Below are positions 44,369-52,723 of a stretch of 52,723 bases of DNA, piece by piece. The stretch's first letter is position 1; every line of letters begins with the position of its first letter. The DNA lies in contig JAJZTY010000002.1 of assembly GCA_021847325.1 (NCBI GenBank), positions 1 through 52,723 of the forward strand, read 5' to 3'. Source of the stretch: Bacillota bacterium (GTDB lineage: Bacteria; Bacillota_I; Bacilli_A; Erysipelotrichales; Erysipelotrichaceae). The position numbers were made by a program, and so were the translations under genes. Under the pieces are notes generated by a model. That model made no database searches and was not told where the DNA came from. It was given only the letters and a program-made list of their open reading frames with translations.

Positions 44369-47300
44369 ACAATGTGCTGCGATTAATACAACCGGTAAAA
44401 ATATCATATTATCCGCTTCTGCAGGTGCAGGTAAAACCACTGTTTTAATTGCGCGTTTAATGAAACGAATTCTTGAAGATGGGGTCAATGTGGATGAAAT
44501 ACTGGCAATGACTTTCACCGATTTAGCTGCGACTGAAATGAAGAAACGACTCGCAAAAGCACTTCAAGAAGAATACCAAAAAAATCAAGATGAACGTATT
44601 TTTAGACAGATTGCCTTACTTGCTTCAGCACGTATCTCAACGATTCACTCTTTCTGTTTAAGTTTAGTGAAGGATTATGCTTATGTTTTAGGGATTAGTC
44701 AGAAACGAGCTAACTCTATTTGTGATGAAGCTTCTTCTAAACTCTATCAAACACAAGCCTTAAATATTGTGTTAGAAAAAGCTTATCAAGCATCAAGTCC
44801 TGAATTTATGGAACTCATAAGTCTCTTACATCATCGACCTGAAGAAGACACAACATTAAGAGAAACGATTCTCGATTTAAGTTCTAAACTCGATGCGAAG
44901 ATTGATCCAGACGCATGGTTAAATCAAATCAAACACGCTTATCGTGACTACACTCACCTCTCTGAATTGGATGAACCGTTTAGATCGTATTTCTTCCAAG
45001 TATTACTCGATGACGTGACATCACTTCAAGATGCGATTAAACCATTTAGACTTAGTTTATCCTTAGACCAACTCAGTGATGAATCCACCTTTCAAATACT
45101 TCACCTCGAAAATCATATTCAACAAGCGCATCAAGCAGTTAAGAATCATGACTACCTTGCATTCCATCAATCCATCCTAAACCTAGGAAACATGCCGGCT
45201 AAAACCTTACGTGGATTAGAAGACAATGTTAAACAAGCACGTGATTATTTCTATGATACGGTAAAATCAGTCGTCACATCTTACTTCAAAGAAGAAGATT
45301 ACTTAATGGATATTGCGAGTCTTAGACGTCCTATTTCTGCACTCATTGATTGTGTGAGTGAATTTAATCGAGTTTATCAATCCATCAAAGAAGAGGCAGA
45401 GGTCTTAGATTTTTCTGATATGGAGAAGATGGCTTTACAGATTCTCAAACACCCTCATTTTGATGTGTCAGATCAATTGCGAAATCAGATAAAAGATATC
45501 TTAGTGGATGAGTTTCAGGATTCCAATGAAGTTCAAGATGAACTGGTAGAGTGTATTAGTCGTGGTAATAATGTGTTTAGAGTGGGTGATGTTAAACAAT
45601 CCATCTATCGTTTTAGAAATGCACGTCCTCAACTCATGAAACGACTCATCGCATCGACACATGAAAATGATCAAACCCTCTATCTCAGTAATAACTATCG
45701 TTCTAAAGAAAATATCGTAGAGTTCAATAATCAAGTCTTCTCTAACTTGATGAATATTCCTGGTTTAGATTCTTCTTATTCTCCACAAGATACCGTTAAA
45801 ATTGGGGTTGATTCACAAAAAGGTGGAGAAACCATTGAACTTCATCTCATAAATGAATTGGAAGAAAGTGAAGAAGAATCGATTAAACTGGATCGATTAA
45901 AAGCGAATCATGTAGCTCAGACCATCATTAAGATGAGACAAGAAAAAGTCTATCCTCGTTGGAAAGATTATGTCGTATTGGTTAAATCCCATCGTTCTAA
46001 ATTAGAGTTAAAGAAAGCATTTGATTCCTATTACATTCCTAATTTTATTGATGTGAAAGCAGGGTTCTATTTATCCTCTTCTGTTCAAGATGTTTTACAA
46101 GTCTTACGTTTCTGTTTAGATCCAAGTGATGAGTTAGCACTAGTGGGTGTACTATTGTCTTCATTCTTTGAGATGAATGAGAATCAATTAGCAGAACTTC
46201 GTATTCAAAGTAAATATTCTATGGTAGATGGTTTTAAACAGCTCTATCCTGATGAATATAAGAACTTAATGGGATTAGTTAAGCAAGCCAATCAACTTCG
46301 TTTAAGTGATTTCTTGAATCATCTTTATCAATTTAATAACTATTACGATAGTCACATTGATACCCAACAACGTACTAACTTAGATTTATTAAGGGTAAAA
46401 GCGCTTGATTTAGATGAAGAGAATTTTAGTTTGATTGAGTTTATTGAAATGGTTGAATCCATCCAAGATGAAAAGACATCAGAGGCCATTCCTGTATCAC
46501 AAGAAGATGATGTGGTTAAGGTCTTAACCATTCACCAATCTAAAGGGTTAGAATGGCCAGTGGTCTTTGTGATGGGTACGAAAGTATTTATGAATCAGAA
46601 TAGTAATAGCTTGGTTCATTATGATAATGATATTGGGATTGCGATGAATACAATTCTCTTACCTGAGCGATTCAAACGTGATAATCCTATGACTCTAGCG
46701 ATTAAGCATAAGGCTCTTAGAGAAGAAAAAGAAGAAGCACTGAGAGTTTGGTATGTCGCACTCACACGAGCTGAGAAGAAACTGATTATTGTGGATAAGA
46801 ATCATAAGAATTTAGATAAAGCACAACTTAACTTAGATCTAATATTAGGCAATAGAGGATACACCTTCTTAACCCATGCCGCAACTCGCAACATCTTCGA
46901 TATCTTTGAGATTAAATATATTGACCCTTCCACAATAGAATCTCATTACGTCCCTCAAACACAAACCACAAAGACATTTACATACATCAAACCAGATAAA
47001 CCAAGTATTGTGTTCAGACGACCTTCTGCCCACGAGTTTAAATCCAATAGTACACAACTCGATTTAGATTATTTCAATGACGGTAAAGAAAGAGGTACAC
47101 GTTTACATAAACTCATTGAAAACCTTCCTACTGATAACTGGACATATGATCTAATCCATTCAATCGATGATAAGAGTACACAAGATGAAAAAGAAGCTCT
47201 TATGGCTTTCTATCAAAGTGAATGGTATTCCAAGATGAAATTGTTGAAACTTTATAAAGAATATCCTTTCATCATCCAACACGATTATGAGATTGTGAGA

Positions 47301-47513
47301 GGAATCATGGATATGATGGCTTGTGATGACCAAACCGTTTATTGTGTCGATTTTAAAACCGATCGACACTTAACGGAAGAAGAGATGATAGAAGTCTATT
47401 CTTCACAGTTAGAGGATTACAGAAAAGCTCTAGAACTCATTTATCCACATCATACGATTCATACTGGATTGTATAGTTTTAAATACAAGAAGATTATGGA
47501 AATCACTAATTAA
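44352..47513 (+). CDS. addA: AddA ATP-dependent helicase/nuclease subunit
   Basis: A 1,053-residue UvrD-type helicase with a C-terminal nuclease. Walker A is SASAGAGKTTVLI (about residue 18), then ISTIHSFCLSLV, Walker B DILVDEFQDSN (about residue 384), LYLSNNYRSKENIV, and motif V/VI TIHQSKGLEWPVVFV and YVALTRAEKK. The nuclease motif is IVRGIMDMMA...CVDFKTDR near residue 990. With AddB it processes double-strand breaks for recombination. AAGGAG stands seven bases before the ATG. It overlaps the convergent abiEii by eight bases. Confidence 0.93.
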   Translation: MKRSPEQCAAINTTGKNIILSASAGAGKTTVLIARLMKRILEDGVNVDEILAMTFTDLAATEMKKRLAKALQEEYQKNQDERIFRQIALLASARISTIHSFCLSLVKDYAYVLGISQKRANSICDEASSKLYQTQALNIVLEKAYQASSPEFMELISLLHHRPEEDTTLRETILDLSSKLDAKIDPDAWLNQIKHAYRDYTHLSELDEPFRSYFFQVLLDDVTSLQDAIKPFRLSLSLDQLSDESTFQILHLENHIQQAHQAVKNHDYLAFHQSILNLGNMPAKTLRGLEDNVKQARDYFYDTVKSVVTSYFKEEDYLMDIASLRRPISALIDCVSEFNRVYQSIKEEAEVLDFSDMEKMALQILKHPHFDVSDQLRNQIKDILVDEFQDSNEVQDELVECISRGNNVFRVGDVKQSIYRFRNARPQLMKRLIASTHENDQTLYLSNNYRSKENIVEFNNQVFSNLMNIPGLDSSYSPQDTVKIGVDSQKGGETIELHLINELEESEEESIKLDRLKANHVAQTIIKMRQEKVYPRWKDYVVLVKSHRSKLELKKAFDSYYIPNFIDVKAGFYLSSSVQDVLQVLRFCLDPSDELALVGVLLSSFFEMNENQLAELRIQSKYSMVDGFKQLYPDEYKNLMGLVKQANQLRLSDFLNHLYQFNNYYDSHIDTQQRTNLDLLRVKALDLDEENFSLIEFIEMVESIQDEKTSEAIPVSQEDDVVKVLTIHQSKGLEWPVVFVMGTKVFMNQNSNSLVHYDNDIGIAMNTILLPERFKRDNPMTLAIKHKALREEKEEALRVWYVALTRAEKKLIIVDKNHKNLDKAQLNLDLILGNRGYTFLTHAATRNIFDIFEIKYIDPSTIESHYVPQTQTTKTFTYIKPDKPSIVFRRPSAHEFKSNSTQLDLDYFNDGKERGTRLHKLIENLPTDNWTYDLIHSIDDKSTQDEKEALMAFYQSEWYSKMKLLKLYKEYPFIIQHDYEIVRGIMDMMACDDQTVYCVDFKTDRHLTEEEMIEVYSSQLEDYRKALELIYPHHTIHTGLYSFKYKKIMEITN

Positions 47514-48330
47514 TCAACGATATCAGAGATTCTATTACATCTTCATAACTTATATCACTTGCGTATTTGTAATCCTTGCGATACTTATTCCATCTATTTT
47601 CTAAAATCTCACTCTTCTTGATTTCTTCAATTATATTAATATGATTCTGAATTTTCTCTAACGAATTTCTATGAAATGCCGTATTATTTAAGCTTAATTG
47701 AAATTCTTTCTTATTAAAAACTTGAGTCTTAGTTAAGATATAGATATCATAAAAATCTCTTGGTCTTGTGTTAAACTCAACTCTACTTAAAACAGTTTCT
47801 ACTTTCTCTGCTAGTATAGTTTCAATATTATAAGCATTTAGTTTGAACACACCCTCATTAAAGAGTTTATTAAAAACAAACTCTTTTTCTTTAGGGGTCA
47901 TCACATCTCCTGTTGTAATATCAATTTGAAATGAAACTTCGATTTTATCGAACCTTGACTTTATACTAACTCGATATCCCCCATAAATGTCATCTTTTCT
48001 TATATGACTTATGTTGTACATCTCATACATTAAATTATCATTTAAATTAATTGAACAAATTGATTGAATAGATTCTAAAAGAAATTCTTCGTTTAATTTT
48101 GTTCTAATAATGGTAGTATCTAAATCCATGGTAGATCTTTTATCAATCCCAACAATTGATGCGATCAAAATACCACCTTTTATCACATAATTATCAACAT
48201 AAATAGACTTAGATATTCTTTCTAAAAATCTTTCGATAACAAAGTTCTGCAAGACAACTTGTGCAGTGATACCTTTCTTAAGTGAGAAGTTTCTAATCTT
48301 AGCTTTAAAACTCATTAAATTATCAATCAT
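47506..48330 (-). CDS. abiEii: AbiEii toxin, nucleotidyltransferase of type IV TA system
   Basis: A 274-residue DUF1814 nucleotidyltransferase. KGGILIASIVGIDKRSTMDLD (about residues 47-67) carries the Gly and Asp residues of the catalytic motif and KVETVLSRVEFNTRPRDFYD (about 180-200) is the second conserved block. AbiEii toxins add nucleotides to tRNA or otherwise block growth and confer abortive phage infection. It overlaps its antitoxin gene by eight bases, as is usual for the pair. Its end overlaps the end of addA, with no terminator between. Confidence 0.88.
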   Translation of the reverse strand: MIDNLMSFKAKIRNFSLKKGITAQVVLQNFVIERFLERISKSIYVDNYVIKGGILIASIVGIDKRSTMDLDTTIIRTKLNEEFLLESIQSICSINLNDNLMYEMYNISHIRKDDIYGGYRVSIKSRFDKIEVSFQIDITTGDVMTPKEKEFVFNKLFNEGVFKLNAYNIETILAEKVETVLSRVEFNTRPRDFYDIYILTKTQVFNKKEFQLSLNNTAFHRNSLEKIQNHINIIEEIKKSEILENRWNKYRKDYKYASDISYEDVIESLISLIN

Positions 48331-48919
48331 TCAGTATCTCCATATACTCTCTGAGTTTTCTATCCACATGATGTTCTTTAGCACATTTCATCAATAACCT
48401 ATTATCTATCTTCTTCATAACTAAAGCTCTTCTTATCCCATCTAAAAATATTTGAATATCAATACGATTTTTACTTCTTAATAAATCAACAATTGTCCTC
48501 TCGAGAGTATAAACAGAAATACTATTCCCAAAGGATGTGCTAATCACATTGATATCTTTATCATGTAACTCTTCCTTTATATAGTAAATTTTGAATTGTT
48601 CCTTAAACTTTGGTGTAGATTTGTATCCACTTGGAACAGTAACTGAATACTCAAAGGGTGTACGATCTGTTAATCCGTATAGAAACAATGCGGTTTCATG
48701 AGAGTATATTATCTGAGGATACTTCTTTTGATATGCATACATTTCATCTTGTATATGACTGGTTGAAACATATACTCCCCTTTCTACTCTTTCAATTAGT
48801 TTATCTCTAACCATTAAAGTTAAGTATAGCCTAGGAATATTATGATTCTTTAAGTCAGAAGTAAGTAATGTACCATTTTTGTCATTTAAGATTTTATTTA
48901 TTTCATCTCTATAATTCAC
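48323..48919 (-). CDS. abiEi: AbiEi antitoxin and transcriptional repressor
   Basis: A 198-residue protein. The N-terminal winged helix (residues 1-50: LKNHNIPRLYLTLMVRDKLIERVERGVYV) and the AbiEi_3/4 C-terminal domain (YSHETALFLYGLTDRTP, SVTVPSGY) identify the antitoxin of AbiE. The AbiEi family counters the toxin and represses its own operon by binding inverted repeats; such repeats are present just upstream (48938-48969). A short stop-start overlap ties it to the toxin gene. Confidence 0.87.
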   Translation of the reverse strand: MNYRDEINKILNDKNGTLLTSDLKNHNIPRLYLTLMVRDKLIERVERGVYVSTSHIQDEMYAYQKKYPQIIYSHETALFLYGLTDRTPFEYSVTVPSGYKSTPKFKEQFKIYYIKEELHDKDINVISTSFGNSISVYTLERTIVDLLRSKNRIDIQIFLDGIRRALVMKKIDNRLLMKCAKEHHVDRKLREYMEILND

Positions 48920-48937
48920 ACTAAACCTTCTTTCCTT

Positions 48938-48969
48938 TTATACTTACATTGTAATATATATAAGTATAA
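48938..48969. promoter_or_regulatory. Candidate AbiEi operator
   Basis: TTATACTTA (48938-48946) and TAAGTATAA (48961-48969) are perfect inverted 9-base arms, 14 bases apart, spanning the start region of abiEi transcription. On the minus strand the second arm also supplies a TATACT -10 element. Confidence 0.5.
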
Positions 48970-49007
48970 TTGGAAATATATAATTAATTATTTTAAATAT
49001 TTAGTCT

Positions 49008-49031
49008 ACGCAACCATTAGTTGCGTATTTT
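49008..49031. terminator. Hairpin between abiE and the XRE gene
   Basis: ACGCAA/TTGCGT stem with a 7-base loop followed by TATTTT. It separates two divergent genes, so it may instead be a relic terminator of an older gene. Confidence 0.5.
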
Positions 49032-49096
49032 CAATGTTTGATATCTAGTGTAATTAAACCTATGTCTTTATACTTATAAGTGTTAAGGAGTTATTT

Positions 49097-49720
49097 ATGA
49101 CATTATCTCAAAAAATTCAAACCTTACGTAAAGAACGTAATCTTACCCAAGAAGCTCTAGCGGATCAATTGAACGTATCTCGACAAGCTTTATCTAAATG
49201 GGAGTTAGGTGTTTCTACCCCTGAAGCGGATAAAATAGTACAACTGAGCGAATTCTTCAATGTCTCAACGGATTATCTATTAAAAGAAACTATTAAAGAA
49301 AATACTAAAACTCAATCCACTTTTATAAATCCAAGTTTTAGTGTAATCCTTCCAATTTCTATTGAACTTATTGGGTTAATTGTATTAATCAATTTATTTG
49401 ATTACTATTATTTAGGTTATATTATTCAAATTCTTGGTGTTGTCCTATTTGAGTTTTTAAGTTCTATTAACCATCTTAGTAATCAATTTTCGAAAGTGTC
49501 TTTATTAAAGTCTAAATATATTTTCACTATTATATCGGTTTGGTTAATTTCTTTAGGTCCTATTTTCGAACTTATTAATCGATTTGATAAGTTTATATTT
49601 TACTTTATTCGAATAAATCTAAGTTTATATAGAATGTTCTTTATTTATGGTGTTTACTTCGTATTTTGTAGTATTACTACTTTCATATTAATTAAGTTTT
49701 ACAAGAAGGCTTCTCTATAG
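49097..49720 (+). CDS. XRE-family regulator with membrane domain
   Basis: A 207-residue protein. Residues 5-60 form a typical Cro/CI helix-turn-helix (NLTQEALADQLNVSRQALSKWE). The remainder contains about four hydrophobic segments (78-100, 105-120, 140-165, 180-203), as in many two-part membrane-bound XRE regulators of Bacillota. AAGGAG stands seven bases before the ATG. It is followed by a small membrane-anchored protein gene which it may control. Confidence 0.82.
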   Translation: MTLSQKIQTLRKERNLTQEALADQLNVSRQALSKWELGVSTPEADKIVQLSEFFNVSTDYLLKETIKENTKTQSTFINPSFSVILPISIELIGLIVLINLFDYYYLGYIIQILGVVLFEFLSSINHLSNQFSKVSLLKSKYIFTIISVWLISLGPIFELINRFDKFIFYFIRINLSLYRMFFIYGVYFVFCSITTFILIKFYKKASL

Positions 49721-49751
49721 TATTTTATATCTATAAGCAAAAGGGGGAACT

Positions 49752-50204
49752 ATGCGAAAGAATCATATCATTGGGGTAGGGATAATTTTTATCATTCTTT
49801 TAATATTTATGATTAGTTTACCAATCTATCCTAAAGGGACGTACCGATGTACACAGATGGGATATGAGTCTAATGGGGCAAGACTTGTGATTATGGACAA
49901 TAAATATGCTTATATGCCATGGGACGAGGATGATCCAGAGGATGCTCAAGGGATACTCATTCGTGCGAGATTACAGCGACTTACACCATTTGAATTTAAG
50001 TTTATCTTAGCGCCATTTCATGATAATGAAAAAGATTTAGATGTTCGATTAAGAACGAATATGAACTTTAAAGAATTAACATTAAGCGACTTAGATCCTC
50101 AACCACTTTGTATCTATGAAAGTGATAGTCAGGATTTATTTCCTTGGATGAGTGAGAGTGAAAAAGCAGAAATACAGGATTTAGTAAATCAAGTTGAACC
50201 ATAA
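49752..50204 (+). CDS. Membrane-anchored protein of unknown function
   Basis: A 150-residue protein. Residues 6-26 (IIGVGIIFIILLIFMISLPIY) are a single N-terminal membrane anchor, with the remainder acidic and probably outside the cell. I see no known domain in the rest (GTYRCTQMGYESNGARLVIM near residue 30). The gene begins 31 bases after the XRE gene with AAGGGGGA as ribosome binding site, so the two could form an operon. Confidence 0.7.
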   Translation: MRKNHIIGVGIIFIILLIFMISLPIYPKGTYRCTQMGYESNGARLVIMDNKYAYMPWDEDDPEDAQGILIRARLQRLTPFEFKFILAPFHDNEKDLDVRLRTNMNFKELTLSDLDPQPLCIYESDSQDLFPWMSESEKAEIQDLVNQVEP

Positions 50205-50224
50205 ACTCGTAATATACGAGTTTT
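50203..50224 (+). terminator. Intrinsic terminator
   Basis: Perfect 9-bp stem AAACTCGTA/TACGAGTTT (50203-50211, 50215-50223) with a 3-base loop and a T-rich end. Confidence 0.85.
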
Positions 50225-50246
50225 CATTTATCTAAATCAAATATCA

Positions 50247-50276
50247 TTACCTCTTATGAAATAGATTAGCTATAAT
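50247..50276 (+). promoter_or_regulatory. Putative aspA promoter
   Basis: TATAAT at 50271-50276 is consensus; the -35 (TTACCT at 50247-50252, 18-base spacer) is weak. Confidence 0.4.
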
Positions 50277-50341
50277 TAAGTTGGTAGAATAAAAGAAATA
50301 ATAAACACTCAATCAGTTTACCAACACAACAGGAGAAAAAA

Positions 50342-51769
50342 ATGGACTATCGAATAGAAGTAGACTCTCTTGGGGAAGTACAAGTCCCAATAGATGCGCT
50401 CTATGGAGCACAAACAACACGTGCTATCAGTAATTTTACAATCACACGACTTACGACTCATCCTAAGATGATACAAGCGATAGGCATGGTTAAAAAGGCT
50501 GCCGCTATCGCTAACTTTGAATGTGGATACTTAGACCAAGAAAGATTAGGTTATATTATCCAAGCTTGTGATGAAGTCATTAGTGGGTTACACAATAATA
50601 TGTTTATTACAGATGTCATACAAGGTGGTGCAGGGACATCCGTTAATATGTGTGCGAATGAAGTCATTGCGAATCGTGCGGCACAATTAGCGAATCAACC
50701 CATAGGCGTATACGATTATATTCATCCAAATGATCATATTAACTTTGGACAATCCACCAATGATGTATTCCCTACATCGGGTAAACTTGCGGCATTATTC
50801 TTAGTCAATGATCTTCAAAAAGAAGTTCATTTATTACGTTCATCGATTCTTTCTAAGAGTCGTGAATTCTCTAAGATTCTTAAAGTAGGAAGAACTCATT
50901 TACAGGATGCGGTTCCTATTAAATTAGGTCAAGAATTCCATGCCTATGCGACAGCACTTACTCGTGATATTAAACGTATTAACTCCGCATTTAATGACCT
51001 TAAATCCGTTAACATGGGCGCAACTGCCGTAGGGACAGGAATTAATACCGATGAGAAATATAAAGCGATTATCGTTCCTCAATTAAGTAAGATTTGCCAG
51101 ATTAAACTCAGTTCTGCGAAAGACTTAATCGATGGGACACGTAATGTGGATACACTTGTATGGGCATCAAGTTCACTAAAGATATTAGGTGTTAACTTAT
51201 CAAAGATGTGTAATGATTTACGTTTAATGGCATCTGGTCCTAAAGCTGGTTTCTTTGAGATAAGCTTCCCAGAAAGACAACCCGGATCATCCATAATGCC
51301 AGGTAAAGTGAACCCTGTTATCGCAGAAGTTGTGAACCAAGTTGCGTTCAATGTGTTCGGGAATGATGTGACGATCACAAAAGCTGCGGAAGCGGGTCAA
51401 CTTGAACTCAATGTGTTTGAACCTGTACTTTTCTATAACCTATTCGAAATGATTGAAACACTTACCAACGCATGTCGTACTCTACGTTTAAATGCGATGG
51501 ATGGTATCATCGCCAACCGTGAACAACTTGCCTATCTAGTTGAAACTTCTGTTGGATCGATTACTGCCTTAGCTCCTCATATTGGTTATGCGAATTCTTC
51601 TAAGATTGCCAAACAAGCTCTTCATCAGAATCGTAAACTACTCGAAATTATCTTAGAGAGTGGTTTAGTTTCTAAAGAAGATTTAGAAATAATCCTAGAT
51701 ATCGATGCGATGACTCGTCCAGGTATTCCAGGTAAGAAGTTGTTGAAGAAGAAAAATAAGATGAAGTAA
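50342..51769 (+). CDS. aspA: Aspartate ammonia-lyase
   Basis: A 475-residue fumarase/aspartase superfamily enzyme that deaminates aspartate to fumarate. LYGAQTTRAISNF near residue 20, VGRTHLQDAVPIKLGQEFHAY near residue 182, and the loop GSSIMPGKVNPVIAEVVNQVAFNVFGND near residue 316 match AspA more closely than class II fumarase. ACAGGAG precedes the ATG. It is monocistronic with a terminator on its right. An argument for fumarase cannot be wholly excluded without alignment. Confidence 0.85.
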   Translation: MDYRIEVDSLGEVQVPIDALYGAQTTRAISNFTITRLTTHPKMIQAIGMVKKAAAIANFECGYLDQERLGYIIQACDEVISGLHNNMFITDVIQGGAGTSVNMCANEVIANRAAQLANQPIGVYDYIHPNDHINFGQSTNDVFPTSGKLAALFLVNDLQKEVHLLRSSILSKSREFSKILKVGRTHLQDAVPIKLGQEFHAYATALTRDIKRINSAFNDLKSVNMGATAVGTGINTDEKYKAIIVPQLSKICQIKLSSAKDLIDGTRNVDTLVWASSSLKILGVNLSKMCNDLRLMASGPKAGFFEISFPERQPGSSIMPGKVNPVIAEVVNQVAFNVFGNDVTITKAAEAGQLELNVFEPVLFYNLFEMIETLTNACRTLRLNAMDGIIANREQLAYLVETSVGSITALAPHIGYANSSKIAKQALHQNRKLLEIILESGLVSKEDLEIILDIDAMTRPGIPGKKLLKKKNKMK

Positions 51770-51771
51770 TT

Positions 51772-51798
51772 AAAAGCCCACCTAATCAGTGGGCTTTA
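51772..51798. terminator. Bidirectional terminator between aspA and fic
   Basis: AAAGCCCA (51773-51780) pairs with TGGGCTTT (51790-51797). It includes the last codons of the convergent Fic gene. Confidence 0.8.
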
Positions 51799-52723
51799 GT
51801 CATACTTGGTATAAAGTATTCTATCATTTGAGCATACTTATCTTGAGCAGCTAAACAGGTATCCATTAAGTATTGCTTTTCTCGATTAAATTCTTTGAGT
51901 CCTCGATAATAGAATAACTTCTTTTCATCATCAATAATAAATGGAATAATTCCATTCTTTAAACATTCTTTAAAGAGTATTAATCTTCCTACTCTTCCAT
52001 TTCCATCTTGAAATGGATGGATTGTTTCAAATTGAAAATGAAACTCAACGATATCTTCAAATGTCTTAGTTTGAATACTATTATACTTCGTTAATAGTTT
52101 TATCATTTCACTTTTAACTTTTGATGGATCTGTTGTCTTAGTATCACCTATCATATTTGGCATTTTCTTGTATTCACCCACATTAAACCAATCTTTACGG
52201 CTATCAGATGTATTCGTTTTTAAGATGCGATGAAACTCTTTGATGATATCTTCATTCAATTCTTGATCTGCCACTTCTAACATTCTGTCGAAACATCTAA
52301 AGTGATTAACAGTTTCTAAGATATCATCAATAGAAGTTACAGATGATTCTTCTAATGCGATTGAGTTAGTCTCGTAAATGAAACGGGTCTGTTCCTCAGA
52401 TAATTGACTTCCTTCAATTCGATTTGTGTTATATGAGAATAATATTTGTGTTTGATGATATAAACAACCTCTTAATTTCATTTTCATTTCTTCTCGTAAT
52501 TGATTCAATAGACTGCGTTCTTCTTCACCTATTAGTTCAAGAATATCTCCAGGCTGACAACTTAAATATATACAGATATCTTCTAGTACTTTCATTGAGA
52601 TTGGTTCATTCTTTGATAGTTTAGCGATTGTTGTGGATGAAAGCCCTATTTTCTTTTGAAGTGTTGTCTTACTTATATTTCGTTCTTTGAGTAATTTAAA
52701 CAACTTAGTATAGTGTAGCCGCA
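51786..52723 (-). CDS. HTH-Fic family protein, N-terminus cut by window edge
   Basis: At least 311 residues are visible. The N-terminal XRE-like domain (ISKTTLQKKIGLSSTTIAKLSK) is followed by a Fic domain with the full motif HPFQDGNGRVGR, so the AMPylation histidine and anion loop are present. TNRIEG upstream fits the class II S/TxxxE(G/N) inhibitory helix, which keeps Fic enzymes inactive. The first possible start in the window, a TTG at 52703, is unlikely because the six preceding in-frame codons (RLHYTK) continue the fold; the true start lies beyond 52723. Target unknown. Confidence 0.85.
   Translation of the reverse strand, partial: RLHYTKLFKLLKERNISKTTLQKKIGLSSTTIAKLSKNEPISMKVLEDICIYLSCQPGDILELIGEEERSLLNQLREEMKMKLRGCLYHQTQILFSYNTNRIEGSQLSEEQTRFIYETNSIALEESSVTSIDDILETVNHFRCFDRMLEVADQELNEDIIKEFHRILKTNTSDSRKDWFNVGEYKKMPNMIGDTKTTDPSKVKSEMIKLLTKYNSIQTKTFEDIVEFHFQFETIHPFQDGNGRVGRLILFKECLKNGIIPFIIDDEKKLFYYRGLKEFNREKQYLMDTCLAAQDKYAQMIEYFIPSMTKAH

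Overview
The window is a low-G+C Bacillota chromosome segment. Evidence: AT-rich intergenic DNA, strong GGAGG-type ribosome binding sites, TTGACA/TATAAT promoters, hairpin-plus-T terminators, lipoproteins, DegV proteins, AddAB, PTS enzymes of the lactose and mannose families, and MurQ/MupG muropeptide recycling. The gene mix would suit an Erysipelotrichia-like organism, but this is an inference and no rRNA is present to test it. No rRNA, tRNA, CRISPR array or replication origin was found.

Layout. 1-9.4 kb: two DegV genes, a CoA-binding protein, a GH1 phospho-beta-glucosidase, a GNAT, a three-gene ferric-iron-type ABC importer, and a three-gene ABC-2 exporter. 9.4-21.6 kb: two identical 1,665-bp copies of an IS91-family (HUH, Y2) element in the same orientation, flanking about 8.9 kb of cargo. 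The cargo is one complete transcription unit on the minus strand, from a near-consensus promoter to a terminator: dppB-dppC-substrate-binding protein-dppD-dppF-ggt-chr-chr. It looks richer in G+C than its surroundings and is the strongest candidate for a mobile, possibly undescribed system. It would import peptides and cleave gamma-glutamyl bonds in the cytosol, with a paired CHR-family transporter.

21.6-27.3 kb: murQ, an orphan PTS IIA, mupG and a sugar-nucleotidyltransferase, together with purB and yigZ. 27.3-29.4 kb is decayed DNA: a relBE-type toxin-antitoxin relic fused by deletion, a MarR-GNAT pair, and a CPBP protease relic. 29.5-38.3 kb: a mannose-family PTS operon with a GntZ-type 6-phosphogluconate dehydrogenase, two D-2-hydroxyacid dehydrogenases, KDPG aldolase and a HAD phosphatase, probably for an aldonate or ketoaldonate. 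Its promoter carries a CcpA-like cre site and, upstream, three direct repeats spaced exactly 38 bp apart. A PRD-type regulator lies next to it.

38.4-52.7 kb: small membrane and regulatory genes, an EamA transporter, addB-addA (double-strand break repair), an abiEi-abiEii type IV toxin-antitoxin pair abutting the 3' end of addA, an XRE regulator, aspA, and an HTH-Fic protein that runs off the right edge.
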